NCBI RefSeq assembly: GCF_003958645.1 | Contig: NZ_RXLO01000001.1 | Span: 434,001 to 498,000, forward strand | Direction: 5' to 3' | Length of the DNA: 64,000 nucleotides | Source: Chitinophaga rhizosphaerae | GTDB lineage: Bacteria > Bacteroidota > Bacteroidia > Chitinophagales > Chitinophagaceae | Shown here: piece after piece, positions 51,676 through 61,200 of the stretch | Position numbering within the stretch: position 1 is the first letter of the stretch | Layout: each line of letters starts with the position of its first letter | Made by a program: the position numbers and the translations under genes | Notes under the pieces: model-generated | Told to the model about the DNA's origin: nothing | Database searches by the model: none | What the model saw: the letters and a program-made list of their open reading frames with translations, nothing else

Positions 51676-52518
51676 ATGAAACGCATACTAGTACCAACAG
51701 ATTTTTCACCTACTGCCGAAAAGGCGTTCCGCTTCGCTCTCGACCTGGCGCAGCGTTCCAACGGCTCCATTATCCTGTATCACGCATGTACACCGGTGGA
51801 AAGTATTTTCGTGGGAACAGCGGAAACGCGAAATGAGTATAATACCAAAAGCAAAATCGATACTTTAAAACGTCTTCAGCGTCTCCGTAAAAAAGTAGCG
51901 GCTGGCAGCCCGGGGGTCGCTGTGTCCACGATTGTGGGCAGGTCGCCGTTCATAGACAAGCTGCTTGAATTCGTAATCGATCATCACATTGACCTGATCG
52001 TTATGGGTACCCAGGGTTGTAGCGGCTTAAAAAAGACGATTATAGGCTCAGAGGCGGCACGGGTGGTAGAAAGGGTAGATCGGCCCGTCTTGCTGGTACC
52101 CGGATCCTACGAATTTAAGGAACTCGGACGGTTCGTATTTGCGACCGACTTCTTACAAACAGACAAGGCGGCCCTGGCCACTGTTAGTGAAATGGCAAAG
52201 TTGTACAAGGCAGATATCAATTTACTTCACTTCCAGAACGCCTATAATACCCCGGTTGATAAACTCCGTGAAAAGAATGACTTTGATACCTATGCCCACA
52301 ACTTACAACGAGAGCTCAATGCGTACAAAATAGAGGCTCATTTGCTGGAGGCTGGTTCGGTAACAGCCACTATGGAAACATTAGACAAAAAATTCCCACA
52401 CGATATACTGGTGATGGTCCGAAGGAAAAAGACATTCCTGGAAAAATTCTTTGTAAAAAGTTTTACACGAAATATGTCTTTTGTGACTAAAAAGCCCTTA
52501 CTGGTCATACCGGAGTGA
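51676..52518 (+). CDS. Tandem universal stress protein (UspA family)
   Basis: 280 residues made of two Usp domains. The first opens MKRILVPTDFSPTAEKAFRF and has the ATP-loop type segment VMGTQGCSGLKKTIIGSEA. The second (about 150-280) starts FVFATDFLQTDKAAL and ends KPLLVIPE, and its ATP loop is degenerate (RRKKTFLEKFFVKS). Usp proteins respond to starvation, oxygen limitation and membrane stress; the upstream FNR-like site fits such control. It starts a group of three same-strand genes that look less GC-rich than the neighbours. Confidence 0.9.
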   Translation: MKRILVPTDFSPTAEKAFRFALDLAQRSNGSIILYHACTPVESIFVGTAETRNEYNTKSKIDTLKRLQRLRKKVAAGSPGVAVSTIVGRSPFIDKLLEFVIDHHIDLIVMGTQGCSGLKKTIIGSEAARVVERVDRPVLLVPGSYEFKELGRFVFATDFLQTDKAALATVSEMAKLYKADINLLHFQNAYNTPVDKLREKNDFDTYAHNLQRELNAYKIEAHLLEAGSVTATMETLDKKFPHDILVMVRRKKTFLEKFFVKSFTRNMSFVTKKPLLVIPE

Positions 52519-52582
52519 ATAAGCGCTGAAGTCACGGAAAATTGAAGGAATTAATACAGGCCAGCTTATAAAATCATAAGTT

Positions 52583-53338
52583 ATGGAATCAATATTCAAA
52601 GATAAAGTTGCCGTTGTAACTGGCGGATCATTTGGCATCGGCAGGGCCGCCGCGATTGCATTCGCAAATAAGGGTGCGAAGACCGTAATCGTTGATTGGC
52701 TGGAAGATGGCGAAACGCTAAAACGTATTAAAGCAGCGGGCGGAGAGGCCATTTTCATGAAATGCGACGTCTCGAAGTCGGATGATGTAAGAAAAATGGT
52801 TGAGAACACAATTTCCACCTTTGGCCAGCTGGATTATGCGTTCAATAATGCAGGTATCGAAGGGATATCTGCCCCGGTGCAGGATTGCACGGAGGATAAC
52901 TGGGACAAGACGATTGGCATTAATCTTAAAGGCATCTGGTTATGCATGAAATACGAGATTCCCGAAATGCTTAAACAAGGCAAAGGCGCAATTGTCAATT
53001 GCGCTTCAATTGCCGGGCTGGTGGGATTTCCGGGGTTACCCGCGTATGTGGCATCCAAACATGGCGTGCTGGGATTGACCAGGACAGCTGCACTGGAATG
53101 CGCAAAATTCGGGATCCGGGTGAATGCGGTATGTCCCGGCGCGATTAAAACCCCAATGATAGACAGAATCACGGGAAAAAAGAAAGAAGCGGAAGAGCTA
53201 TTCGCCGCAATGGAACCGATCGGGCGGCTGGGCAATCCAGCGGAAGTTGCCAATGCAGTTGTATGGCTTTGTTCGGATGAAGCATCATTTGTAACCGGGC
53301 ATGCAATGGCTGTGGATGGCGGATGGGTGGCCCAATAA
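52583..53338 (+). CDS. Short-chain dehydrogenase/reductase
   Basis: 251 residues, the standard classical SDR length. The cofactor loop is TGGSFGIG (13-20), the NNAG motif is in YAFNNAGIEG, and the catalytic Ser lies in NCASIAG with Tyr155 and Lys159 in AYVASKHG. An acidic residue after beta-2 (VDWLEDGE) suggests NAD(H) preference. The C-terminal GHAMAVDGGWVAQ is typical of glucose/3-oxoacyl dehydrogenase-like members. Substrate cannot be told. It lies 64 bp after the Usp gene. Confidence 0.92.
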   Translation: MESIFKDKVAVVTGGSFGIGRAAAIAFANKGAKTVIVDWLEDGETLKRIKAAGGEAIFMKCDVSKSDDVRKMVENTISTFGQLDYAFNNAGIEGISAPVQDCTEDNWDKTIGINLKGIWLCMKYEIPEMLKQGKGAIVNCASIAGLVGFPGLPAYVASKHGVLGLTRTAALECAKFGIRVNAVCPGAIKTPMIDRITGKKKEAEELFAAMEPIGRLGNPAEVANAVVWLCSDEASFVTGHAMAVDGGWVAQ

Positions 53339-53408
53339 ATAAACGTACAGCTGCGACAGGCCAACTATACTGCTACACAACGAATTAAATATCTCCGCGG
53401 TAATTTAT

Positions 53409-54419
53409 ATGGAAAGTCTGTTTTTTAACATCCCGGGGTTCCTGTTATGCGCGGCTGTCATCATCTTCAGCGGTACCAGGCTTTCATTTTACGGCGACAG
53501 GCTCGCCGAACTTACGGGGATGGGCAAGGCATGGATAGGGCTTATCCTGATGGCCGCCGTTACCTCCCTGCCAGAGCTGATAACCGGCATCAGCTCCGTA
53601 GCCATCTATAAGGCGCCAGACCTGGCAGCAGGAGACCTCTTCGGTAGTTGTGTATTCAACCTGCTAATACTTTCCCTGCTGGATGCGCGTATCAAGAAAC
53701 CCATTCTTTCCGAAGTCAAATCAAGTCATGTTGTTGCAACCATTTTTGGAATCATTTTGTTAACGGTGGCTGGTATGGCCATATTCCTGGCAGACAGCAT
53801 CCCTTCGTTGCTCTGGATGAGCAGTTTTACATTTTTACTGATTGCGATCTACCTGGTGGCCGTATGGGGCATCTTTAGGTATGAACATATTGCGATGATG
53901 GAATCTCCGCCCGCAACGGTAATGCTAACGCCTGCACGTTCGGCCGAACTTCGAAATGCAATAGGGAATTATGCCCTGAATGCCTTTGCTGTAATCGGCG
54001 CCGCCGTATTCTTGCCTTACTTCGGAGAAAACATCGCTATGCAAACGGGGGTTGGAGACTCATTCTTCGGAACGGTTTTTATAGCCGCAACTACCTCCCT
54101 GCCCGAACTGGTGGTGTCGCTTGCCGCTTTAAGGTTGGGAGCGCTGGATATGGCCGTCGGGAATCTATTGGGGAGCAACGTTTTCAATATGTTTATCCTC
54201 GGGCTGGATGATATGTTCTTCCGGGAGGGCCCGCTTTTCAAAGCTATTTCACCCGCTCATTTGTTATCGGTTTTTACTACGATCATCATGACCGCCGTGG
54301 TTGGATTGGGATTACTGTTTAAACCGAAGAAAAAACAGTTTTTTCTGTTCAGCATTGATACATTTATCATCATTATCCTCTACCTGGCGCTGATCATTTA
54401 CTTGTTCAATGAAAAATAG
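53409..54419 (+). CDS. CaCA-family sodium/calcium exchanger-like membrane protein
   Basis: 336 residues with about ten membrane spans in two inverted halves. The alpha-1 repeat is AAVTSLPELITGISSV with GDLFGSCVFNLLIL; the alpha-2 repeat is AATTSLPELVVSLAAL with GNLLGSNVFNMFIL. The paired Glu residues of the ion site are present. The family exchanges Ca2+ (or other cations) for Na+ or H+. No calcium-binding loop domain is present, as usual in bacterial members. It lies 70 bp after the SDR gene. Confidence 0.92.
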   Translation: MESLFFNIPGFLLCAAVIIFSGTRLSFYGDRLAELTGMGKAWIGLILMAAVTSLPELITGISSVAIYKAPDLAAGDLFGSCVFNLLILSLLDARIKKPILSEVKSSHVVATIFGIILLTVAGMAIFLADSIPSLLWMSSFTFLLIAIYLVAVWGIFRYEHIAMMESPPATVMLTPARSAELRNAIGNYALNAFAVIGAAVFLPYFGENIAMQTGVGDSFFGTVFIAATTSLPELVVSLAALRLGALDMAVGNLLGSNVFNMFILGLDDMFFREGPLFKAISPAHLLSVFTTIIMTAVVGLGLLFKPKKKQFFLFSIDTFIIIILYLALIIYLFNEK

Positions 54420-54461
54420 GCCCGGATTCAACCGCACGAAAGCCATATAGCGCATATAGCA

Positions 54462-54492
54462 GCGCCCGCAGCACATAAAGTACCGCGGGCGC
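54462..54492. terminator. Possible hairpin between exchanger and convergent small gene
   Basis: GCGCCCGC (54462-54469) pairs with GCGGGCGC (54485-54492). There is no T run on either side, so terminator activity is uncertain. Confidence 0.3.
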
Positions 54493-54522
54493 CGACATAT
54501 GATGGAAGATGTATGATGCAGA

Positions 54523-54765
54523 TTAATTATACACCGGCCGCTGGTGAACGATTTCATTGGCCAGCTGGTAGAGGAACTGCACGTCGAAGTCCTCTTCATG
54601 GTTCAATGGCCGGAGCCCGCAATGACGGTCGCGCGTGAAGGAAATCTCCGTCCCTTCCACCCAAGCGCTGATCTTGCAATAGGGGCCGGTGAGGGTGATC
54701 TGTACCGGCAGCTCGAACGTTTTGCCGCCGTAATGCATTAGGATCTGATACTGTTCGGTTGTCAT
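54523..54765 (-). CDS. Small hypothetical protein
   Basis: 80 residues, MTTEQYQILMHYGGKTFELP at the start. It is soluble, with a mixed alpha/beta look: a beta-rich first half (ELPVQITLTGPYCKISAWVE) and a C-terminal helix (DVQFLYQLANEIVHQ). No signal peptide or known motif is seen. It lies about 40 bp after the small membrane ORF on the same strand. Family not recognised. Confidence 0.55.
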   Translation of the reverse strand: MTTEQYQILMHYGGKTFELPVQITLTGPYCKISAWVEGTEISFTRDRHCGLRPLNHEEDFDVQFLYQLANEIVHQRPVYN

Positions 54766-54802
54766 AAGGATGCTGGTTTAAAAATTCACATGATCATATC
54801 CC

Positions 54803-54973
54803 TTATCCAAGGAACATCCAATACAATTGCATCAACAAGGATGCCAGCAATTGCCGTACGATGGGCAATGCCGCGATCAACAATACAAAAGTAACAATCC
54901 ACGAAATGATGGCGGAAGTGAGCGCCCATCGCGCGGGGCGCGCATGTGCCCGGGGCAGTTCTGCGTAAATCAT
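54803..54973 (-). CDS. Small membrane protein
   Basis: 56 residues from ATG 54973 (MIYAELPRAHARPARWALTS). The frame is open to 55087, but that would overlap the terminator of the operon upstream. A basic N-terminal part is followed by one or two hydrophobic segments (IISWIVTFVLLIAALPIV, LLMQLYWMFLG). No family recognised. It may form a pair with the 80-residue ORF that follows. Confidence 0.45.
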   Translation of the reverse strand: MIYAELPRAHARPARWALTSAIISWIVTFVLLIAALPIVRQLLASLLMQLYWMFLG

Positions 54974-55065
54974 GAGCGTCGTTTTTACGTAAAGTAATCG
55001 GCTTGCTAGATTCACTGGAGCGTAACGTCGTAACCAAATATACCCCGATTTCCCCGGATTTACCG

Positions 55066-55099
55066 GGAAAAATAAAGCGCCCCTCACAATCAGGGCGCT
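55066..55099 (-). terminator. Terminator of the DUF2589 operon
   Basis: AGCGCCC (55076-55082) and GGGCGCT (55093-55099) form a 7-bp stem. On the minus strand it is followed by TTTATTTTTCC, about 80 bp after the last gene's stop. Confidence 0.8.
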
Positions 55100-55178
55100 A
55101 TCCGATAACTTTTATTCATATGTAAAAATAAGCAATATCTCAGGTTGTGGAGGGATTTCCCCGCGGCACAAGGTTGTT

Positions 55179-55772
55179 CTACAACTTCGCCACACCCTGC
55201 ACCATCGGTGGTACCACTTCTTCGAGCAGCAGGAACACATCGGGCAGGCTCACCATCGTCAGCACCCGCTTTTGTCCCAGCGCAATGTTGCGGTCTGACC
55301 CGAGGGCTTTCCAGAGCTGGAGGTATTCAGCTTCGGTGTTGACCGACAACAACATTCTGTCGTCGATAATCCCTTCCTGGAACCCCGCCACAATGATCTG
55401 CCCGATCATGGCCGCGGCTTCTTCCAGTTTGTTGCGCGAGGCGGTATAATCTTCCCGCAGCACGGCTTCCAGCCCGCGGAGCACTTTCAGCATGACCGAT
55501 TGTTTCATTTCGCCGCGGCGGACGGTCACTTTTTCCAACGTGCAGGGATCGAGCCCTTTCTCGGCGGCCGACCATTCCGCCCGCAACAGCTGTAACTGGC
55601 TTTCGCGGTCGGGGAGGCCTTTGTCTTTGTAATCGGCGTTCGCGCGGTCGAGCAGCGCGCGCAGGGCCGTACCGGTATCGTAATCTTTCCGGCTGTATTT
55701 TTCGGTCACGGTGTTGAGCGCAGCCAGCAGGGCGGCGAGGTCTTGCCGGATCTGGTGATGGAACCTTTGCAT
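55179..55772 (-). CDS. Helical protein of unknown function, fourth gene of DUF2589 operon
   Basis: 197 residues, almost entirely helical, without signal peptide or membrane span. The N-terminal part (DLAALLAALNTVTEK) and the middle (KVLRGLEAVLREDY, NKLEEAAAMIGQIIVAG) look like a helical bundle. A conserved-looking end reads VLTMVSLPDVFLLLEEVVPP. No family is recognised. It starts 9 bp after the preceding gene, so it belongs to the operon and probably acts with it. Confidence 0.7.
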   Translation of the reverse strand: MQRFHHQIRQDLAALLAALNTVTEKYSRKDYDTGTALRALLDRANADYKDKGLPDRESQLQLLRAEWSAAEKGLDPCTLEKVTVRRGEMKQSVMLKVLRGLEAVLREDYTASRNKLEEAAAMIGQIIVAGFQEGIIDDRMLLSVNTEAEYLQLWKALGSDRNIALGQKRVLTMVSLPDVFLLLEEVVPPMVQGVAKL

Positions 55773-55781
55773 GACGGCGGT

Positions 55782-56609
55782 TTATTCGAATTCTACAATT
55801 TGCTGGTCCTGGCCCGTTTCCTCGTTGCGCACCGTTTTCACGAACACGCCTTCTTCCTGGATTTTGGCCTTGATGGTAAATACGGTAGCGTCGCTGCTGC
55901 CGTTTTTCACGATGTTGGTTTCGGGGTTCACGAGGAGGTTTTCCATTTTGCTCTGCGTCACCATCGTATACTCCCTGATGCGCGTCACCACTTCCGCCAC
56001 CATCTGGGTAAACATCTCGTTGCCGGGATATTGCTCCTTATAAAACGCGCTCAAATTATATTGCACGAGCCGCGCGTTGAAAACTTCCGCCAGGCAAACC
56101 TGCGCGATGTTCTCGGGTTTGGTGGGCTCGCTGTTTTCTTTCAGCAGGCGGTAAAATTTATCGATCGGGTCTTCCGCAGGAACGGCCGCCGCGACCGCTT
56201 TTTTGCTTTTCCGCGGGCGAACGAGCGAGGTTTCGTATTCGACCGGCTGGCGGAAGATGGGAATATCGAACACATCGTCTTTCACGTTTTCCGGGCTCTG
56301 GCCGAGTTTCGACTTCTGGATCAGCAGCGTCTGGATAGCGGAATTGACGCGGTTGTTGACGTATTTGCCGAAATCTTCCGCCGGCATGGTGAAGGCCATG
56401 GCATTGGAGAATTTGGCGGAGGAAATGAGTACGGGGATGGTGAGTTCCATTTCCGGGATCTTGAACCGGGGAACGGAGAAATGCTTCAGCACATCGTCTT
56501 TGGAATATGCGATCGCCATGTCTTTGGCCACACGGTCTGCATGGTCGCGGGCGCGGGTGATCTCGGAAAAAATGAAACCTACGTAGTCTGCCAGGGTGAT
56601 GTTTGACAT
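55782..56609 (-). CDS. Protein of unknown function, third gene of DUF2589 operon
   Basis: 275 residues, cytoplasmic by sequence. The first ~70 residues (ADYVGFIFSEITRARDHADR then RFKIPEMELTIPVLISSAKF) echo the layout of the DUF2589 proteins: a helix, then a strand with Ile-Pro and Leu-Ile. The middle has a basic, Ala/Val-rich linker (RPRKSKKAVAAAVPAEDP). The C-terminal part is helical followed by strands (FTIKAKIQEEGVFVKTV). No enzymatic motif is seen. Distant kinship with DUF2589 is a guess. Confidence 0.7.
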   Translation of the reverse strand: MSNITLADYVGFIFSEITRARDHADRVAKDMAIAYSKDDVLKHFSVPRFKIPEMELTIPVLISSAKFSNAMAFTMPAEDFGKYVNNRVNSAIQTLLIQKSKLGQSPENVKDDVFDIPIFRQPVEYETSLVRPRKSKKAVAAAVPAEDPIDKFYRLLKENSEPTKPENIAQVCLAEVFNARLVQYNLSAFYKEQYPGNEMFTQMVAEVVTRIREYTMVTQSKMENLLVNPETNIVKNGSSDATVFTIKAKIQEEGVFVKTVRNEETGQDQQIVEFE

Positions 56610-56689
56610 GTTGCTAAATGTTGAAGGCTACGAAAAGAGAAAAATCGGCGCCCCATGCCGGTGGGCCGGATGCGGGCGCCGGTATGAAA

Positions 56690-57415
56690 TTATGCGGAAA
56701 GCATGCCGAGGATCCTTTCCAGGCCGGCGGGCATTTCGTCCTGCACGGCTTTTACGTTTACGTTCAGCGCGAATTCCTTCTTCACTTCCACACCGGTCAC
56801 GGATTTGCGCTGATAGGAAGCGGACACCTTGAAGCTTACCGGTCCCCAACCTGCTTTCACCTCTGCGTTCACGCCGATGTCTTCGCTCACTTTGGAAGAT
56901 TCGACGGAGTTGAGCTTGGCGTTGAAATCGATGATCACGTGCTCGATGCGCAGGCTCGGAACGGGGAGCATGGCGATGAGGGGCACTTTCACGTAGATTT
57001 TCTTTTTTACTTCTTCACCGGCTTCGTTCACATCGCTTCTTTCGTGGGTGAAGTCTACCATGATGAGCTCCTTTTCGTCGCTGCCTTCGGCCTTGGTGAA
57101 ACCGACTTCGTTGATGAAGTTCACGGTAGCGAGGGCGGAGGCCACCTGGGCGTCTACGGCTGCCTGGAGCGGGCCGCCGATCATTTTCTTGAAGTCGATG
57201 GCGTTCAGTTGCGATACCAGGTCGGTATTGATCGCTTTGGCCATGGGCGCGCGGCCGGAGGAAACAGCGCGGGCGAGTTTTTGGGTGGAGGCGGCGGCTA
57301 CGTCGGCAGCAGCGCTGACAGCGGGGGTGGAGGGGGTAACGGCGCTTGCGGGCGCTACGCGGGGCCGGGGGTTAGTACGGCTTTTCGGATTGATCTTTGC
57401 CATTGTTTTTGACAT
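56690..57415 (-). CDS. DUF2589 protein, long form
   Basis: 241 residues. An Ala/Pro/Ser-rich, probably disordered N-terminus (1-60) precedes the DUF2589 domain. Family features are the helix FKKMIGGPLQAAVDAQVASA, the strand VDFTHER, the VPLIAMLPVPSLRIEHVIID segment and the end NVKAVQDEMPAGLERILGML. It is a paralogue of the next-upstream 153-residue protein, matching over all these blocks. No catalytic residues are evident. Function of the family is not known to me; paired DUF2589 genes suggest a hetero-oligomer. Confidence 0.85.
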   Translation of the reverse strand: MSKTMAKINPKSRTNPRPRVAPASAVTPSTPAVSAAADVAAASTQKLARAVSSGRAPMAKAINTDLVSQLNAIDFKKMIGGPLQAAVDAQVASALATVNFINEVGFTKAEGSDEKELIMVDFTHERSDVNEAGEEVKKKIYVKVPLIAMLPVPSLRIEHVIIDFNAKLNSVESSKVSEDIGVNAEVKAGWGPVSFKVSASYQRKSVTGVEVKKEFALNVNVKAVQDEMPAGLERILGMLSA

Positions 57416-57450
57416 TTAATTATTGAATAAATAGAAGGTGTGCGAAGGGG

Positions 57451-57912
57451 TTAACCGGGTAGTACGCCCAGTTCGGCGAGGAGGGATGCCGGCAGCTCGT
57501 CCTGCACCACGGAAACCTGCATATTCATTTCGAAATGCCGTTGCCGGTTTCCGCTCTTTTGATAGGCCGGTGCGGCTTTTACGCTGCCGCTCTGCCTTTC
57601 GATCCGGATCATTTTGACGTTGAACGAAAGCTTTGCTTCGGCGATGCGGAGGGTCTGGACCGGGACCAATGAAATGAGCGGTACGCTGATCTCGCGGGTT
57701 TCGCCGTTGCGGGTGTGCGTGAAATCCGCCATGGCGATCTCCCGCTGGCCGGGTGCGGGCTCGAAGAAGCTGATCTTGCGGACGAGCTCCGCCGAAGCGA
57801 GCGCCGATGCCGTTTGCGCTTCCATCATGGCGCGGAGGGGTGCGGAAATCATCTGTTGCAATGCCAGTTGTGAAACGGGCCATTCGCGGGTGGATTCGTT
57901 TGCGGGGGTCAT
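57451..57912 (-). CDS. DUF2589 protein, short form
   Basis: 153 residues, the first gene of a four-gene unit. It lacks the disordered N-terminus of its paralogue. Matching blocks are LQQMISAPLRAMMEAQTASA, ADFTHTR, VPLISLVPVQTLRIAEAKLS and QVSVVQDELPASLLAELGVL. The 35-bp gap to the next gene and lack of a terminator support co-transcription. No signal peptide, so cytoplasmic. Confidence 0.82.
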   Translation of the reverse strand: MTPANESTREWPVSQLALQQMISAPLRAMMEAQTASALASAELVRKISFFEPAPGQREIAMADFTHTRNGETREISVPLISLVPVQTLRIAEAKLSFNVKMIRIERQSGSVKAAPAYQKSGNRQRHFEMNMQVSVVQDELPASLLAELGVLPG

Positions 57913-58199
57913 AACATGCTTTTTCCGGAAGGGATGCGAACGGGCATTGCCTTCCTGTTGCTTTCCGGCCTGCGGGATGAGATGCCATGCGTTATGGGCC
58001 GGATGGCGCCCGGGCGGATGGGGTTACTTAAAAAATGTTTTTGTTGATGCGACGATTGTGAAATCAGTTTTTTGGGGGACGCACGCGGGTTTGGGCTTTC
58101 TCACAAATTTTCGGGGTTACGGTTGCCTGGCGCGCGTTCGCCGTAATTCGAGTGCAAGTTTAAAGAGGATTTTTCAATCACACAAAAATAAAATCTACG
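57913..58199. other. Upstream region of the DUF2589 operon
   Basis: About 290 bp with no convincing gene. Its only recognisable element is a minus-strand TATTTTTG (58183-58190), an exact TAnnTTTG, which would give a leader of about 260 nt before the first DUF2589 gene. No -33 is visible, and the true promoter may be closer. Confidence 0.4.
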
Positions 58200-58241
58200 A
58201 GAAAAGGAGCGGCCACGGCCTGAAAGCGTTTACCGCGGCCG
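58200..58241 (-). terminator. Terminator of the receptor/macroglobulin operon
   Basis: CGGCCACGG (58210-58218) pairs with CCGCGGCCG (58233-58241) with one G-U. On the minus strand it is followed by CTCCTTTTCTCG, just past the stop at 58250. Confidence 0.65.
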
Positions 58242-58249
58242 TCCTGTTC

Positions 58250-61200
58250 CTACTGAGCGGGCAGCACCGAAATTTCGGTACCGGCCTGCCAGTCCCTTTG
58301 TTCCGGGACATAATATAATCCCGCGCAACCGGCCTGTGCATGGTACTTTCCGGGGAAGCCGGCTTTCAGGTCGAGGTGAAGGGTTTTACGTTCCCCCGGC
58401 CGGAAATGCCGCCAGTACAAAACGAGATATCCGTCGAAGATTTCATAATAGGCAACGTCCTGTTTATCCGTCCATTCCTTCAACTGCCAGGGCTGCAATT
58501 GCAAGCCACCGGGAATGCCGATTTTAGCGATCGTCATGGCTTGTCCTTTCGCTTCGGTGTTGCGCACTTCGATGCGCATGCGCACGGTGGAGCCAACGCT
58601 CGCCGCATCCTGCCCAAGTTGCGTCTGCAAGCGGATAGGCTTTTCTTCGGAAGCAGGGGGTGTCAGTGTTCGCCAGTACGCTTCCACCAGGTAAGGCATG
58701 CCATCGTTTATCCCGGGATAAATCACTTCCACCCTGTGTTTACCGGCATCCAATGGCTGCGGTTTCCCATTGGTTACTGCGGGCTTTCCGTCGATCAACA
58801 AGGAAAGCGGCCCTTCCAGGCTACCGGTCTGCAATGTGGAATATGCCGCGACCGCCTTCAGCGCCATCACCGTTGCCTGCGTTGATCCGTATCCGTAGCT
58901 GCTTTTGTTATTCATGATCACACCCATTTCCCGGGCGATTTTCGGTATCGGTGGATTCTGCATCCGGCTCCAAGCCATCGCCCGCAAAGCGGCAATTTCC
59001 ACTTCCAGCGATCGCAACCCGGAATAGAATGGCGATTCGCCCGCGCGCGGAAGCGCTTCCAGTTTGGCCACGAGCCGCTGAAAATCTGCGGTGCGGCCGA
59101 GCCGGTGCGCCGCCAGTGCCATAACGCCGGCGATATAGGCGTTCCGCCCTGCCAGCGCCTGCTGAAAAGCGGTATGATATTCAGGCAGAATCGAATCGCC
59201 AAGACCGGATTCCACCATGGCATACACCACATAGGCATCCCGCGCTTCGTCTGTCGAGGAACGGGCCCGTTTTTCGCCCTTGTCACGGAAACAGCCATCT
59301 CCGTCGCGCCTCGCCAGCAGGAAGCGTTTCGTTCTGTTCAGCAAACCGGTATCTACCTGGATGAACCGCCGCATGTCCGTGAATTCCATCAATCCGTACG
59401 CCGAAAGCAGCGTGCTCCCCGGCGCACGGCCAAACCAGTCGAACCCGTGATCCGGCGTTTCGAATGCCGCCAGTTTCCGGTATCCCCGTTCCAGGTAGCG
59501 CATCGCTCTATTGCGGGCCCCTGCCCGCAAATGCCCGGAATTGCCCAGCATTTCCAGAATGAGCAGGTTCGGATGCGTGGTGGACGACACCTGCTCGAAG
59601 CAGCCATGCGGCTCGCGCAACATCGCCTTCAAGCCTTCTTCCAACTGTTCATCGGTATACTGGAAAATCTGCGCCGTGTACCGGAGGCTCCCCGGCACGA
59701 TGCCTTCCGCCGAAAATGCATGCTTTTCGGTCCGCTGGCCGGTAAAACTGCGCGACGCCGGGAATCCCCGTTCCCGCGCTTCCACGTCGAAACCTTTCCG
59801 GCTCTTCGTCCGCGAACCTGATTCCTGATACAGGAAGATCATCCCGCTTCCCGCCCCCGTCACCACCACCGGGATATGCATGACCCGCGACACACCGGGT
59901 AACAGCGTCACGGAAAACGTATCGACCTTCGCCAGCAAAAATTTATCCGGCACTTCCAGCCTGAAATTCACGCCCAGGGGAACGGTATCGTTGTTTTTCA
60001 GGTGCAATTGCAAAATGGCGGAATCGCCTGACAGTAAATCCTTCGGCACCGTCAGCTCCGCCGCAATGCGCGACTCGGCTGCATAGGTCGCCTCGGTCCG
60101 TCCCGGCGAGCCCTCATGCCCGATCCCTTCCGCGATCATCCGGAAAGTGGTATTGGCGTCGGAATTGCTGAACGTAACGGTAGCTTCGCCCCTGGCGTCC
60201 GTGAAGACAACGGGCGCCCAGAAGATCGTTTCCCGGAAATCGTCCTGCACATTTCGACCATCTCCATAAATCGGCGTATAAAACCTTTCCGCGTAATTGT
60301 AATTCGACCAGGGGCGCACGTAATCCTCTTTCAGGTAGGCCGATTCCTTGTACAATGCAAAGGATTTCCAGCTGTAGGGATAAAACGAACTGTTGACGAG
60401 GATAACCCCGTTAATGGCGCGGCTTCCGTAAATTGCCGTGGCTGTATTGCCTTTCAGGACCGTTATGCTGGAAATGTCTGCGATATTCTGTTGCACATCT
60501 GCCATGGCAGCCGGTATTCCGTTGACAATCACCAGCGGTTCGTTGTTGCCCGCCATCGTGGATGCGCCCCGGATGGACATCCGGTTGCCCGACAAAGGGT
60601 TTGCGGGCGTCTGGACCGTTATTCCCGCTACAATTCCCTGCAAATTGCCGGCCAGCGCCCCCCCGGGAACCGGGCCAGCCGCATTCAGGTGAACCACCTG
60701 CGCCCCAACCTGTTCATGGCGCTTCAATGCGCCGTATCCCACTACCACCACATCGTTTAAATTGCTGCCGGATGCCGGTATTTTGTCTAACAACCCAAAA
60801 AAGCCATTCCCCATGGTATCCGCCGCAACAGCAGGAACAGGAACCGCCACCGGCTGCGGCGCCCTGGCCTGGTCCACTATATTCTGCTTTGCTTCGGAAA
60901 ATGCGGAACCGTGAAAGAACCTGATAAATGCTGCGCTATCCGGCGGTAATGGCCCGGCCACGGCAGAATAATATTCGGTCGGTGAAACGCCGGCAAACAC
61001 AAATCGTCCCAGCGAATCCGTGACCGTTGCTGCAGCCCATTTCCGGCTTTGTGTATGATAGAGGTACACGCGGCATTTCATCGGCACCTGCCTTTTCGAA
61101 TATACTGCCCCGATGATGTAATGTTCTTCCCCGAAAGAAAACGGCTGAATGCCCGTTTCCCGGAACCGCGGCACCGGATCAAAGTACCGGTAGCCATGGG

